A stretch of DNA of 64,000 bases, taken from Macrotis lagotis (lineage: Eukaryota; Chordata; Mammalia; Peramelemorphia; Peramelidae). Each line of letters starts with the position of its first letter. The stretch's first letter is position 1. Shown here piece by piece: positions 1-10,842 of this stretch. Both the position numbers and the translations under genes were made by a program. The stretch covers positions 284,801,078 through 284,865,077 of the forward strand of contig NC_133660.1 of assembly GCF_037893015.1 (NCBI RefSeq), written 5' to 3'. The notes beneath the pieces are model-generated. The model was not told the origin of the DNA, searched no databases, and worked only from the letters and a program-made list of their open reading frames with translations.

Positions 1-2261
1 TCTACCAAATGTTCTAATGCTTGGGTAAAACAAGGTAGGGCTCCTAGGGCACATGTCACCTCAGTTCTAAGACCAGGGGGCTACTAAACACCCTCCAAGT
101 GATGGGACTGAGGAGGGAGGGACATAGCCCAAGCCCAAGAAGATAATGATTCCCAATAGCTATCTGGGAACACAGACAGGGAAAAGACCCAAGGCCCAGT
201 CTGGCCTGCAGGACCTCAGCATACAAGGAAACAAGGTGCACTTCCATTTCCCACACAGGCAAGAAGGTACAGCCAGGGCCAACAATTCTGTACCTGAACC
301 AGAGAGCATCAGCAGAGAGAAACATGCCCAAGGAGGAAGAAAGTCACTGGATGAGAGGAAACTGAGGTGGACTCCCTGAGGACTGGATATGTCCTATTAT
401 TTAGGCTAGTGACTGATTTGAGCAGGTGGGAGAGGGGAGTTTGGGTGGAAACCCTTGTTAATCTGGCTGAAGCAAGGTCAAAGCTGACCAGTGGCCATCC
501 TGGGAAAGGGGACAGAGCCAAGGGTTCTGGAGAAACTGTCCAATGAACACAGGCTCAAATGAGAGGGAAGAGACCATTTTCTGAACTCTGTGTGTCTCCA
601 TAATTTATCTGCCTTTGAGTTCACCTGAAAGAGGAAGTTCACACCTCTTCCAGACTCTGAACCAAGGTCTCCCTCCTGAAAAGGCATCTAAATTGTGCTA
701 GATGAGTAATATTTATTTGACCGGTGGGTTTCAATAAGAGACAGTGGCAAAATCAAGACAGATTAGTAAGCAATGGGAAAGCAGAATGTCAGTGATAGGT
801 CGAGGCTCCTGGATCCTCCCAGTTGCTAGCTGCCAGCTGCCAATGGCTCCAAGGTTCTTCAAGGAGAGAGCCAGGCTTGCGGTTTTCAAATGTAGAACTG
901 CTCAAGAGCCAGCCAAAAAGCCCTTTAATGCTGCCCTCAGAAGAGCTAAGGGAATCAACAGTGCCCATCGGATCTTTTTTAATGCATTCAAAATTGCAAG
1001 ACTGATGGTATGGATTGGCAAAATGAAAACACCCAATAGGGCTCCATGCCCAGGGGGTCAGCGAAAAGTACCTGCTCCACCAAGAGGACAGTACAGGCCT
1101 TTCTAAAGCCCAATCGATAAACTGAGGGAGGTGTGAAACAAAGGCTGATAATAAAAGTCCCAAGGAGAAATCATCCAGATCTGGGGATGAATTCTAGGTC
1201 TTTACTAGAAAACAGGTTATCCAAAACCAACCAGTATCCTGTCAAGTCTCTCCCAAAAGAATGTCAGAGGAATCAGCCCAGCACAAGGTCCAGCCAGGCC
1301 CCGGGGTATTATCCTTATCCCTAGATAGCAATTATAATGGTAACTCCTACCTCCCTGTTGGGGTTACAAGGCATGCTCTTCTCATTTTACAGATGAGGAT
1401 GCCAAGGCTGGAGCCTGGCCTCGAGAGCCAAGGCTTCCTCTGGCTTGGAGGAAGGGTCTACAGAGCCGGGAGAGATCTTCTCTCACATTCTAGATGAGCC
1501 AGTGACATTAACCCAGAGCCCTGTCATGGTGTAACCATACCAGGCCACTTCCTCCTTGGTGACAGAGCCTTGCCACAAAGGAAAATGCAGAGTTGCAGCT
1601 CAGGACAGGAAAACACCAAGAGGTCCAGGGGAACCAGAACCCTGCAAGGTCTCCGGCAACAGAAAGGATCCCCAAGGGCCAGGTTGCCAAATGATTAACC
1701 ATACTGTCATTAAAAACAACAGCAACAAAAAAAAATGTGGTCTTCCCTCTTTCCTAAATGGAACAGAAGGTAAACTCCTCCCCTTGGATGGCAGGCAGAG
1801 TTCCCCCTCAGGTGCCCGCCCCCTGCTCATCTCCACACCTTGCAGTCATGGGACCCAGCTCCTGGCAGTTCCACTTTCAGTGGAGTCTTCATCCACTAGA
1901 ACCTAAGTTTACTGATGGCAGGGATCATTTTCCTTGTTTGGATCTTTATAACTGGCTCTGGCCAGAGGATGGAAAGGAAGATGAGGCCCTGGGGTGTTTC
2001 TGGATCCAGGAGATGGGGAGGAATAGAGTGCCAGTCCCTGAAAGGCTTGGGGGGGCCAGCCGAGCAGAGGAAAAGCTGGGACAGCCTGGATCACACCCTT
2101 GGCTTAGTGGTAGTGGAGAAGAATCTAGAGAAATCACATGGAAAAAAAGGAAATGATCAGAAGTCTTAGCAAACACACCAGAAAGAAGAGGAAAATTCAA
2201 TAATCTGCACCAGACAAGTCATCTCACATGCCACAAGTTCACAATGGTGCCCCAGCAGAGA

Positions 2262-2450
2262 AGAGTGAGCCCTGGATGTGGAATCAGAATGTCTGCATTG
2301 AAGTCCTGGCTCTGACACCTGCTGGGCAATCATGGGCAAAGAAAGGCCCTTCCCTTCTGTGAGCCTCAGTTTCCCCATCTGTAAATCAGTGATAACACCA
2401 ACACTACCTCACTGCTTTGTTGTGAGAGATTCATTTCAAATCTACGGAAG
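2262..2450 (+). repeat. MIR-type SINE fragment
   Basis: The sequence follows the MIR pattern: a tRNA-like head with a 'tcctggctctgacac' segment, a 'tgggcaa' core, then 'cctcagtttccccatctgtaaa'. It is old, diverged and lacks recognisable target duplications. Confidence 0.7.
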
Positions 2451-2612
2451 CATGATCTCTTAATTCTGACCTAGACAAAAGAAAACTTTGAGGCCTCGCT
2501 GCTGTCTTACCAAGAAGGACAAGCTCCAGAAGGTGGCATGGGTGAGGGTAATGAGGAAAGGGGGAAAAAAACCTTCACTGCACAGAGCTAGGGGATGGTG
2601 ATATAAATGTAC

Positions 2613-2790
2613 CAGTGGTTGGCAAAACCAACTCAAAGGTCAAATCCTATCCATCACCTCTTTTCATGTGGTCCACAAGCTAAAAGTGGTTTTTATGTTT
2701 TAAATTAGTATTTAATAATAACATGAAGCAAATCCAAGCAGCAGCAGGTGAATTTGGTCCACAGGTCAAAGTCTGCTCTCTATATTGTCA
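2613..2790 (+). mobile_element. Possible hAT-type DNA transposon relic
   Basis: It begins with cagtggttggcaaa, close to the terminus of a common mammalian hAT-derived element. An internal segment with 'gtggtccacaagctaaaa' and 'tggtttttatgtttta' resembles that element's subterminal part. The far end is indistinct. The family is inferred from memory of the consensus. Confidence 0.35.
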
Positions 2791-3196
2791 GTTGCCGCCA
2801 TCACCCCATTGGATATTTTCCATTGTTACTAGGAGGTTTTAATGGGGGAAGGGGAAGGGTGAAATGACAAATAAAACATTGAAAATAGATTTTATTGATA
2901 ATTACTTTTATGTTACCTAGATTTCCTGCTGTATCCTTTTCCTCCCCACCCAGAATCGTCATATCATAACAAAAAAATGTTTTAAGAGGAAGAGAAACAA
3001 AGCCAGCAAAATCAATCAATACACTGGAGGGGTATTCGGAGAGGTATTCGGAGAGGAGGGAAAAAATGACATTTCTAAGCCATGTTCCACACCTGTGGAC
3101 CCATTCCTCATTTCTTCAAAGAGGGAGGAACAGCACATCTCTTTTTTTTTTTTTGGAGTTAATCATAAAAACTTTTTATTTTTAAAGAGTGAAGGT

Positions 3197-3501
3197 GGGG
3201 GGTGGCTAGGTGTGTAGTGGATAAAGCACCCGCCCTGGAGTCAGGAATACCTGGGTTCAAATCTGCTCTCAGACACTTAATAATTACCTAGCTGTGTGGC
3301 CTTGGGCAAGCCACTTAACCCCATTTGCCTTGCAAGAAAAGAAAAGAAAAGAAAAGAAAAGAAAAGAAAAGAAAAGAAAAGAAAAGAAAAGAAAAGAAAA
3401 GAAAAGAAAAGAAAAGAAAAGAAAAGAAAAGGAAAAAGGAAAGAAAAGGAAAAGAAAAGAAAAGAAAAGGAAAGAAAAGGAAAAGAAAAGAAAAGGAAAA
3501 G
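3197..3501 (+). mobile_element. Marsupial tRNA-derived SINE with expanded tail
   Basis: This is a full-length SINE: 'ggctaggtg' head, 'ggagtcaggaatacctggg' B-box region, 'cttaataattacctagctgt' body and 'ccttgcaa' 3' end. It is flanked by an exact 12-bp target-site duplication AAGAGTGAAGGT (3185-3196 and 3502-3513). The A-rich tail between body and distal duplication has expanded into the AAAAG array annotated next, so the array belongs to the insertion. Confidence 0.93.
3336..3500 (+). repeat. (AAAAG)n microsatellite
   Basis: About 165 bp of nearly perfect AAAAG pentanucleotides, with AAAGG variants in the distal third. It lies within the SINE's target duplications and so arose from the SINE poly(A) tail. 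Its open frames encode only Lys/Glu/Arg repeats and are not genes. Confidence 0.95.
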
Positions 3502-3513
3502 AAGAGTGAAGGT

Positions 3514-6500
3514 AAGCAGAATAGAATCCATTGAGGTTTCCTGGTTCTAGGATATTAACTCCACAAAGTTACCAAGCCAAAGAGAGGTATGTCTCTCAGG
3601 CTTCCTAAGGCAAAACTTGCCAGACTCCTGGGGGAAGTGAACTCACCGGCCACCTAGCAAGTCCCAACAGACCCTAGAAACCAGTAGTCATTGCCAAGCT
3701 CCCCACTCACGTCCTGGAATGGGAGGGCAGGATGAGGTCAAAGGGCTATAGCTTGGGCACAGGACTTCTGCCTCTCTTCTTTACATTGGAAAGGATAAGA
3801 TGTGATCAAGAGAATCTTGAGTTGGGCTTTTTGCACAAGTCTTCTGGTGTTTGATGCCAACTGCAAGAGGAAGCTAAGGACTGTTCTAAATCCCAAGCCT
3901 GAAACACTCAGAAATTGAAATGCCCTGGAGATGGGCACGAACCTCTCCAACAAGCCTTCTGTTCTCCTTCAGACAGCTGGCAGGGGCCGGTAGGCTGGGA
4001 GAGGGGGATACAAAGGCTGTTCAGATTCCTCCCGGCAAACAGAGGCAGCCCCAGGAGGATCAGAGAGAAAACGAGCCGAGAAATACTATGAAATACCCGG
4101 GGAAGCTCAGTGGCAGGACCAGGAGCCCCAACTGTTTAGGGCTCCCCGAAGTGTGCCCCCCCCCAACTGGAGCCAAGGAGGAAGCAAAAGCAGCGATAGA
4201 GGACTGAGAAAACCAGGAGGCAAGGCCTCCTCCGGGGTTTCCTCCTCAACTGTCATTAATCCCCTTGCTTTGGGCCACTAGACAAAGACCAGCTGGCTTA
4301 GCAACTCTCACTTTCCTCTGAGATTGGAAAACAGAAAAGGTCAAACTCAAGGGACTGCCGATGAGGGAAAAGGACGGAGACACAGGAGACGTTCCCACTG
4401 TCAGGAGAGAACAAACGGCCATCGGTGTCACATAACACAAGTGGGGAAGCCATGGGGGGGGGGGCAGCTGAACCTCCGGTCTGAGGAGGGTGGAGGAAAC
4501 TGGGGGCCGCCTTGCACACAGGATATCAGTTACCAAAACAAAACCCCAGCGAGAGGGTGCTCAGGGGGAGCAGCAATGAGAGAAATCACTTGGAGAGCAG
4601 AGATGCAGGGACTCTGCTAATGGCCCACCCCTCCCTCTCCCTCTCTCTCACCTACAGCACTTCCTTAATTTCACAGCAAGACTAGAAAACCAGTCCTGCT
4701 AAATTAGTCCTCAGCTGAAAAATCCTGCCCCTTCCCATTGCCCTGCTGTGTAAGGAATCAGGAAGTGTGGCAGCAGGGTCAGGGGCAGCAGCCCCGGAAG
4801 GGACCCCCTCTCTCCACCTGCCCCCCATCAAGGTTCCCATCCCATCCCAGTACAATTTCCAAAGGACAGTGGCAGTTCCACCTCTCTTCCCAACAAGCCT
4901 GGACTCGCTGTCCTGGCAGCCCCAAACCAAAAGGTCGAGGACCAAAAGAAGTCAGCAGTCTCCAATTACAGAAGCCGGGAGCCTAGGGCTAAAAGTTAGC
5001 GAACCAGGGTCTGTCATCCAGTTCAAAAATGGGTGACCCCACCTCAGGCCAAGTCTCTTCCTTTGGCTGAGTCAAAATACTTAGACTGAGCAGCAGACTG
5101 AGAAGAATGACCCGGGAAGGAGTGGTCCTTGGAGAGCCTCAGGAGAAAGGTGGGCAGAGAGGAGGCAAAGAGAGGGCTCAAGGAGAGAAGTCCCAACTTC
5201 AGCTGGGAGTGGGGGGGGGGTCTAGTCAGGAGTCATCTTCGCTGGCCTTCAATGACTCTGTGAAAGCCCCAGAGGACAGTCCTTTGTGAGGTCCACATCC
5301 CAGCCAGCAGATGAAAATAGGCCATTGCTGGGAACCAGATTAACTGGTTCTGCAAAGGAGCCCCTGGCCAGGCCCACCTCCCTCCCTCCCTAAGTTTAAA
5401 AGAAGCTCAGAGCCAGTCAGTTAAGTAACCCAAATTCTCCCTCTGGGGCGCACCTTCCTGCCTGTATCTGTCCCCGGGCCTTATGATTATTGGTTTATAG
5501 GGCTCAAATGAGTTAGTTAGTTCACAGGAGGAAATATTTACTTCTGCCCCTGGGAAAAATTGATAAGAAAAGTGCCGAATAATAGGGGAGAAGGAGGGAG
5601 AAGAGCAGAAGACCCCACCAGCCCCTCCCCAAAGACAGATATGTGTAGAGAAAGTTCCCAGGTGGGACTGAGAAGCTTCAAACACCCCAGATAAAAACAG
5701 ACCTTTAGATAAAGGGCCCCAACCTATAGATACCCCCAAGGGAGGAGCGGGTCTGATGGGTAAGAAAGGGAAGAGCCTGGTTTCCTGGCTCACACCCATC
5801 CTGCTGGGTGAGAGTCTCAAAATTGGGAGCTGCAGCCTCCCAGGCTGGGTTAGTCACTAGCTCGGCCCTAATCTTGATGGTGATTCAGGATGAGATGAGA
5901 CCAACTCAACAGATAGTCACCAGAAAAGGGAAAGTCATGGGCCCAGGAAAGCCATTGGGAGAGAACTCTACTCCTGGAGAAACGGGGCACTGGGAGGAGG
6001 GACCCTGTCCCCTGAGAAAAGGAGGCTGCAGATCTGACCTCTCAATCAGACACCTACCACTGGGCAACCCTACTCTAGGGGGGACATCAATAAAAAACCC
6101 TCAGCAAAACTAGTCCAAGGAGGCTTTCTAGTTCAAATGGACCCTAACCCTCACTCCCATCCCTCCCATTCTTTAAGACAGAGGCTCTTTTTATCAGAGC
6201 ATCTGCTTTGAGGCCAAAAGAATCACACTTAAACAGATCAAAAGAGATGTTTCTGGTTGATTCTGAAAAAGCCCAATAGTCAGCCAGCCACAGAGCTGAC
6301 TAAGGAAAGGAAAATTACCCCAGAGCATGCGATCTGCTAATGGCAGAAGACCCAAACTCACTCCATTAGGGGGTTCAGGGAGTGCTAGGGAGTGCAGTTC
6401 ACCCAGCCAAAACACTGACAGGGCCAAAGGGACACATTTCCCCAGTCCCCACTTCACTTGTCAACAATAGGTCAGAAGGCCCAAGGCTTGATTGACTGTA

Positions 6501-8249
6501 CAGTGGACATGAAATATTTTTTCCACTTGACAGAATACAAAAAGAGCAGGATAAAGACAAGCTCCTGAGAGCAAAGAAGAAATGTCAGCCTAGTGGAGAA
6601 AGAGTTAATGAATGCAGGGGACCCTGTCCTGGTCAGATGCCCACAGAGCTGGACTAATTCTGTTCAAAGGGGAACCAGTGTGGCCTGGGAAGTTTTGGAC
6701 TTCCCTAGAGAACTAACTGTGCAAACCTCTCAGGCTTACAGAAAATCTCTTGGCCCTGTCCTAACTTATAACATCAAATTCCACTCACATCAGCCACCAG
6801 GAAAAAAACAAACTCCAAAATGACTTCCAGCCAATCTTTGGTTACAACCTGAAAGGCTACCTGTCCCTTGCCAGGCCAGTTTTCACCTGAAGCCAGTAGA
6901 ATTTCAAGTATAAACCAACAGGCCACACCTAGGATGGCCTTCCATCAAGCTCTAACCTTCTATTTGGCTACTCCTAGAAGTAACCAGAAAGCAGTGGCTC
7001 AAGTTTGACCAAGAAGCAGCCAGGCCTGACTGGACACCTTTCACCTCAGCCCCAGAGTAGATCTGGAGCCCCCTGGACCTGAGCTTGGAGCGGGGGAGCC
7101 AAGCTCCCCAGGCCTGGGCTGGGAGGGCCTCATCTTCCTAGACAGGCAGGGCTTTCTCACAGTCAGTCCAGCTGACAGTGCCTGAAACCTTCCAACAAGG
7201 AAAGATCAAAATCTCGATCCCAGTTCATTTATCTATAGCATTTTAAGAGATTATAAAGAGGTGCAGAGTATTTCTTTTAGCCCTATGAAAACCGATCCCC
7301 CAAGCAGGCAGTCACTCCTGCCGCACCATCTACATCATCCCGTCACGTCTCCAATCATCCCGGTCTGGTCTTTTCTCCAAGGTGCTTGAAGTCCAAAAAG
7401 AAAAAGCAATGTTATAAGGTCCCTCGGAGGCTGAGAGCAACTCCAATGCAGCCACTGCCCAACTGGGCGTTAGACCTCTGTTTCCCTTGAGCCGCTCTCT
7501 AGCTGAGGCCCAAATCTGGCCTAGGTTTTGGGGTGTCTCATTCACATCAGACTGAAATCTGCGCCTCATCACACTTTCCTCTTAACTGTGGTCACTGGCT
7601 AGAAAACAAAGTGGTCATTTTGTGACTGCTTTCATGCCTGTCAAGCCCATGAGCCAGGAGCCCCATGTGAAAAAGAAATAAAGTGAGAACCAGCCCCCAA
7701 TGTGGCTCTACCAGAACAGGAGGCATCTCCGCTATGGGGGCGCTGACTGCCGATACACCTGCCCTGACAGTTCCCATTCAAGAAACCCCCATCAGGATGC
7801 GTCGCTGTGACTCGGGCAGCGCAGACGGGACAGAAACTTACTCGGAATCAGGAGGCACCAAAAGCCCCTGAAAGGCCAGGCAGACAGGAGACCCAAGACG
7901 GTGAGTGGGCAATCTCCTTGCAACAGGAATAGAAGCCAAATGTTGTTTACTGTTGTTCTTTTTTTGGGGGGAGAGGGGTTCATTTAGGAAAGGGGAAAGG
8001 AAAGAAAGAGGGAAAAGCTAAAGATGTCCATTGCTTGTTCACCTATCTCTGCCAGAACTGGTTTTAAGCTATTCCAGCCGAAAGCTAGCGATAGAGAGCC
8101 TTTCCTGGGGGTGGGGAGTCTCCTCATAGCACATCCCTGCCAGCAAGGAGGGGAAACCTTAGGCCTGCTCTCATCAGCACCCACTGGCTGCCGAAACTGC
8201 CTTCCCATGGAAAGGCAGCAGGAAGAACAAGATGAGGTTTCTCCTTGGC
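3514..8249. other. Gene-free intronic DNA
   Basis: No exon-like reading frame, RNA gene or clear mobile element was recognised here. Composition is ordinary, with short G runs (for example near 4455 and 5211) and A/G-rich stretches. It belongs to MARK2 intron 1 by position. Confidence 0.55.
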
Positions 8250-9031
8250 AGCTCAGTCTCGGGCTCTGCTGGGCTTCCTCTGGGAAAGGCTCCCGTCACC
8301 TGCTCCCAAGTCGCCTGGCCGGAGGTGTCCGAAGTGGGCATCTTCCACGGGAGAGGAGCGAGCTGGGGTCAGTTCCCTCCCCTCCCACGGATGCCCCCAG
8401 AAAAGCGAGGCTGGCGCCGGAGCTCCATCCACAACAGAGCTCGGGAGAGCCCGGGAGCCGGGGCCAAGCCAAGGAGCAGTGGGGAGCAGGGGGAGCCCGG
8501 CCCCCCAGGGCCCTGGGAGGCGGCTCCGAGGGAATAAAATGGCAGCAGGCGCTTCCCTCCAATCCCTGACACCCCCCCCGGGTCCTCTCCTGCGAACACT
8601 GCCTGGGAGCCGCCGTGTGAACGTGCGGGAGCCCCAAAGGGGGCCTGGGGGACGGTGCAAGCGGGCCCAGGCCCGGCCCCGGCTCCTCTCCCGGAGGCTC
8701 GGGCTGCAGGGTGGGGGCCGGGGGCGCCCCCGGGGGACGAGGCGCTGGACAGAAGGGGGGCCCCGCCCCCGGCCCGGCTGTCAGGGCGAGGGGGGGCTCC
8801 TGGGGGCGTCTAGGAGAGGAGACGAGCGGGGGCCGAGGTTCGGGGGTGCCGGGGTCTCCCCACGAGCCCGCCCGGCGCCGGCGGCCCCGGGTGCAGGGAG
8901 GGAGGCCGGGGAGCCGGGGCGGGGGGCGCGGGCTGAGCAACAGGCTGCCCGGCCCGGTGACGGCGCGGGGCGCCGGGCGGGGGCGCGGCGGGGCCCCCCG
9001 AGTCCCGGGCCGGAGGAGGGGGCGCTCCTAC

Positions 9032-9088
9032 CTGCGGCTCCGTGTCCCTCTCGTTCAGCGTGGGCAGGGGGGTGCGGGCGCTGGACAT
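9032..9088 (-). CDS. MARK2: MARK2 exon 1 (N-terminal 19 codons)
   Basis: Reading the minus strand from ATG at 9088 gives MSSARTPLPTLNERDTEPQ, then a splice donor (CAG|GTAGGA) at 9031. This matches the start of microtubule affinity-regulating kinase 2 (MARK2/Par-1b): MSSARTPLPTLNERDTEQ in human as I recall. MARK1 and MARK3 start MSARTPLPTVN and MSTRTPLPTVN and are excluded; MARK4 differs more. The ATG context CACCATGT has the favourable A at -3. The exon ends in phase 0. MARK2 is a serine/threonine kinase activated by LKB1 that phosphorylates KXGS motifs in tau, MAP2 and MAP4 and controls cell polarity and microtubule dynamics at the cortex. The kinase, UBA and KA1 domains are all encoded left of this window. 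SPINDOC lies directly upstream on the same strand, supporting orthology with human 11q13. The extra Pro before the final Gln is a one-codon difference from the human exon. Confidence 0.9.
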
Positions 9089-9375
9089 GGTGCCGCCGGG
9101 GCCGGGGGCCCGGGGGCTGCGGGGAAGGGCCGCGGGCGCCGGCCGGCTCAGCGCGGGGGCCCCGGCCGCATGGGCCCCGGCCAGGGGCGCGGGGAGGCCG
9201 GGCCGGCCGCTCACGCCAGCCCCCGGCTGCGCCGCTCGGGCTAGGCCGCGCCGGCTGCGGGCGGCTCCGGGGCGGCCCCCGGGCCCGGGCCCGGGCTGGG
9301 CTGGGCCGCCGCTCGGCCGCGCCGCCGCCTGGCCCGCTCGCCGCCCGCGCCGGCCGCACCGCGCCTCCGCTGCCC

Positions 9376-9450
9376 TCAGCGGCTCCGCTCCGAGCCCGCC
9401 TCACAGGCAGCCGCCGCCGCCGCCGCCGCCGGGCCTGCTGCTCCCAACAT
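9376..9450 (-). other. Upstream ORF in MARK2 5' leader
   Basis: An ATG at 9450 (context GCGGCCATGT, G at -3) opens a 24-codon frame ending with TGA at 9378-9376. It encodes MLGAAGP, then eight alanines from a CGG-type repeat, then CEAGSERSR. It ends 287 nt before the MARK2 ATG and does not overlap it. If transcription begins upstream of 9450 it could lower MARK2 translation. The frame is seen directly; its use is inference. Confidence 0.45.
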
Positions 9451-9494
9451 GGCCGCCGCCGCCGCCGGCCCTCGGCTCTTTCCGCCGCCAGCGG

Positions 9495-9597
9495 CCGGAA
9501 ACAGCCGAAGCGCCCGGCTCCCGGCTCCGCTGAGGGGGCCTCCGGAAACAGCCGAAGGGGAGCGCGAGCCGGCCCGGGGCTCCGGAGACAGCCGAAG
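9495..9597 (+). promoter_or_regulatory. Triplicated CCGGAAACAGCCGAAG promoter motif
   Basis: Three copies of CCGGAAACAGCCGAAG lie at 9495-9510, 9542-9557 and 9582-9597 (the last with one change, GAGAC for GAAAC). A partial fourth, CCGGAAACACCCGGAG, is at 9736-9751. Each carries a CCGGA(A) core of the ETS/GABP type. They lie upstream of the MARK2 start codon inside its CpG island. Function as activator-binding sites is inference. Confidence 0.55.
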
Positions 9598-9785
9598 GGA
9601 GCGGGGGGGGGGCGGGGCGGGGCGGGCCCGCCGAGGCCCCGCCCCGCAGCTCCGGCACGAGCGGCCGCCGGCGTGCTGCGAGCTGGCCACGCCCCGCGTC
9701 CTGGCTCCGCCCCCGAGGGCGGGCCCCAGCGGCTTCCGGAAACACCCGGAGCCCTCGCGGCCTCCTCCCGCCGCCGCGCCGCGCG

Positions 9786-9804
9786 CCCCCCCCCCCCCCC
9801 CCCC
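9786..9804 (+). repeat. C homopolymer
   Basis: Nineteen consecutive C residues in the MARK2 CpG island. Length in the assembly may be unreliable. Confidence 0.9.
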
Positions 9805-10177
9805 GGGCCGCGGAGGCCGCTCGCTGAGCTCCCCGCCGCGTGGATGCGGGGCGCCCCGGGCGCGGTCCGAACCCCACCCGCCACGGCACCTGCCGCAGCC
9901 AGGCCCCGGGGGCGGAGCCGGGGCTGGAGGCGGCCCCCACATCAGCCCCGGCTGTTGGAGGCGCCCAGAGCTCCGGCCCCGCGGGAGAAATGGAGACCCA
10001 GAAGTGGGGCCACCTGGCCCAGGGAATGGGCGTCGGCGGCCCTGGGACTCCGGGCACCCACACAGCGCCCGGGGAAGGGGAGCCCCCTACCTGGCCAGGC
10101 CAAGGAAGAACTCTGACCTCCGGCGGGAGCCAGGAGGGGGGCTTCCAAGGCGGCCTGGACACGGACGGGCTCGCCCG

Positions 10178-10325
10178 GCACCCAGGACCATCCCCAGCCT
10201 GCACCCAGGTGGCTCTGGACGAGAAAGTGAGGCTGGGGACTTAGCACCCCCCCATTCCAAGCCCATTCCTGTGCTTGCCACGGGGTCGCCTCCCCAATGT
10301 CAGGCTCTTCTTCCACAAGGGGCAC
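10178..10325 (+). mobile_element. RTE-tailed SINE, 3' half
   Basis: It matches the 3' half of the SINE also at 21046, 23778 and 24680: 'ctggacgagaaagtgaggctgg', then 'gacttagcac', then a segment resembling 'caatgtcaggctcttcttcc'. It is 5' truncated and GC-drifted, and lies on the outer shore of the MARK2 CpG island. The RTE-type 3' end is a family inference. Confidence 0.6.
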
Positions 10326-10514
10326 TTGGATTGGCCGTGCTGTTCCACCTGCCGCTGCCTCAGCTTTCTCATCTGTAAAATGAGAATAATCATCCCCCTT
10401 TTAAGATTCTCAGGAGGAAAGTCCTAGAAAAATGGGAATTATTGCAATTGGCCTCAACTTCTGTTTTCTGGGACCAAACAGAACAAAACGGTCAAGTGAG
10501 GAGAGTTCCAGGGG

Positions 10515-10665
10515 GCACGATGCAGAGGGCCTCAGAGTCAGGAGGATTCCTGTTTCAGACACTAGCTATGTGAACAAGTCATTTAACCTCTCAGACCCAG
10601 TTTCCATATCTATAAAATGGGAATAAGAATATCTACCTCGCCGAGTTCTTTGGAGCTCAGAGGAG
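10515..10665 (+). repeat. MIR-type SINE
   Basis: Shows 'cagagtcaggaggattcctg', 'tgaacaagtcatttaacctct' and 'ctataaaatgggaataa' in MIR order. A shorter MIR tail lies just upstream at about 10345-10400. Confidence 0.7.
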
Positions 10666-10741
10666 ACGGCTCTGTACCTGAGGCAGCCTTGCTCAGTGAG
10701 GACTCTGCATCACCTGCTTCCTCCCACTTCCACCTCCCCCC

Positions 10742-10842
10742 TTAGAATAGAAGCTTCCTGAGAGTTAGAGACTCTCACTTTTTGTGGTTATTGCATCCTC
10801 AGTGCTTAGCATAAGCTTAGCATTGAATAAATGCTTTAATCT
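10742..10842 (+). repeat. L2 3' end
   Basis: Contains 'agaagcttcctgagag', 'tgcatcctcagtgcttagca' and a final 'gaataaatgcttt', the typical L2 LINE 3' terminus. Confidence 0.65.

Larger units (their letters stand above)
1..9031 (-). other. MARK2: MARK2 intron 1, proximal part
   Basis: This stretch lies downstream (minus strand) of the exon 1 splice donor at 9031-9030, so it is read as the beginning of MARK2 intron 1, which continues past the left window edge. No reading frame in it resembles the MARK2 kinase domain or any family I recognise. Apart from the MIR, hAT-like and SINE copies listed separately it looks like single-copy intronic DNA. The large first intron agrees with what I recall of human MARK2. 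An unannotated alternative first exon cannot be excluded from sequence alone. Confidence 0.7.
8250..10170 (-). promoter_or_regulatory. MARK2: MARK2 CpG-island promoter and 5' UTR
   Basis: About 1.9 kb is extremely rich in G+C and CpG, unlike the flanks, and encloses MARK2 exon 1. It is TATA-less as far as I can see, with many GC boxes. On the minus strand GCGGCCATGTTGG near 9445-9456 resembles a YY1 site, often found just inside CpG-island transcripts. A repeated GGAA-core motif lies at 9495-9597. Transcription should start upstream of 9450, which would place a short upstream ORF in the leader, but the exact start is not visible. Long open frames on both strands here come from the lack of stop codons in GC-rich DNA and are not taken as genes. 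Confidence 0.85.

Noticed and set aside
744-1106. 120-codon plus-strand frame
   Set aside because: Starts at GTG, matches no family I know, and lies within MARK2 intron 1 with a competing frame on the other strand.
3337-3500. CRISPR-like or satellite array
   Set aside because: A simple pentanucleotide repeat with no spacers, formed in a SINE tail, in a vertebrate genome.
3294-3550. Lys/Glu-rich reading frames
   Set aside because: They are translations of the (AAAAG)n array in a SINE tail.
9032-9214. In-frame N-terminal extension of MARK2 upstream of 9088
   Set aside because: The frame is open to 9214 but its upstream initiator would be GTG, not ATG, and the 9088 ATG matches the known N-terminus.
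8245-10116. 623-codon plus-strand frame and overlapping minus-strand frames in the CpG island
   Set aside because: Pro/Arg/Gly/Ala-rich translation with frames open on both strands is expected in CpG-dense DNA without stop codons. No domain is seen, and the real exon (MARK2) accounts for the island.
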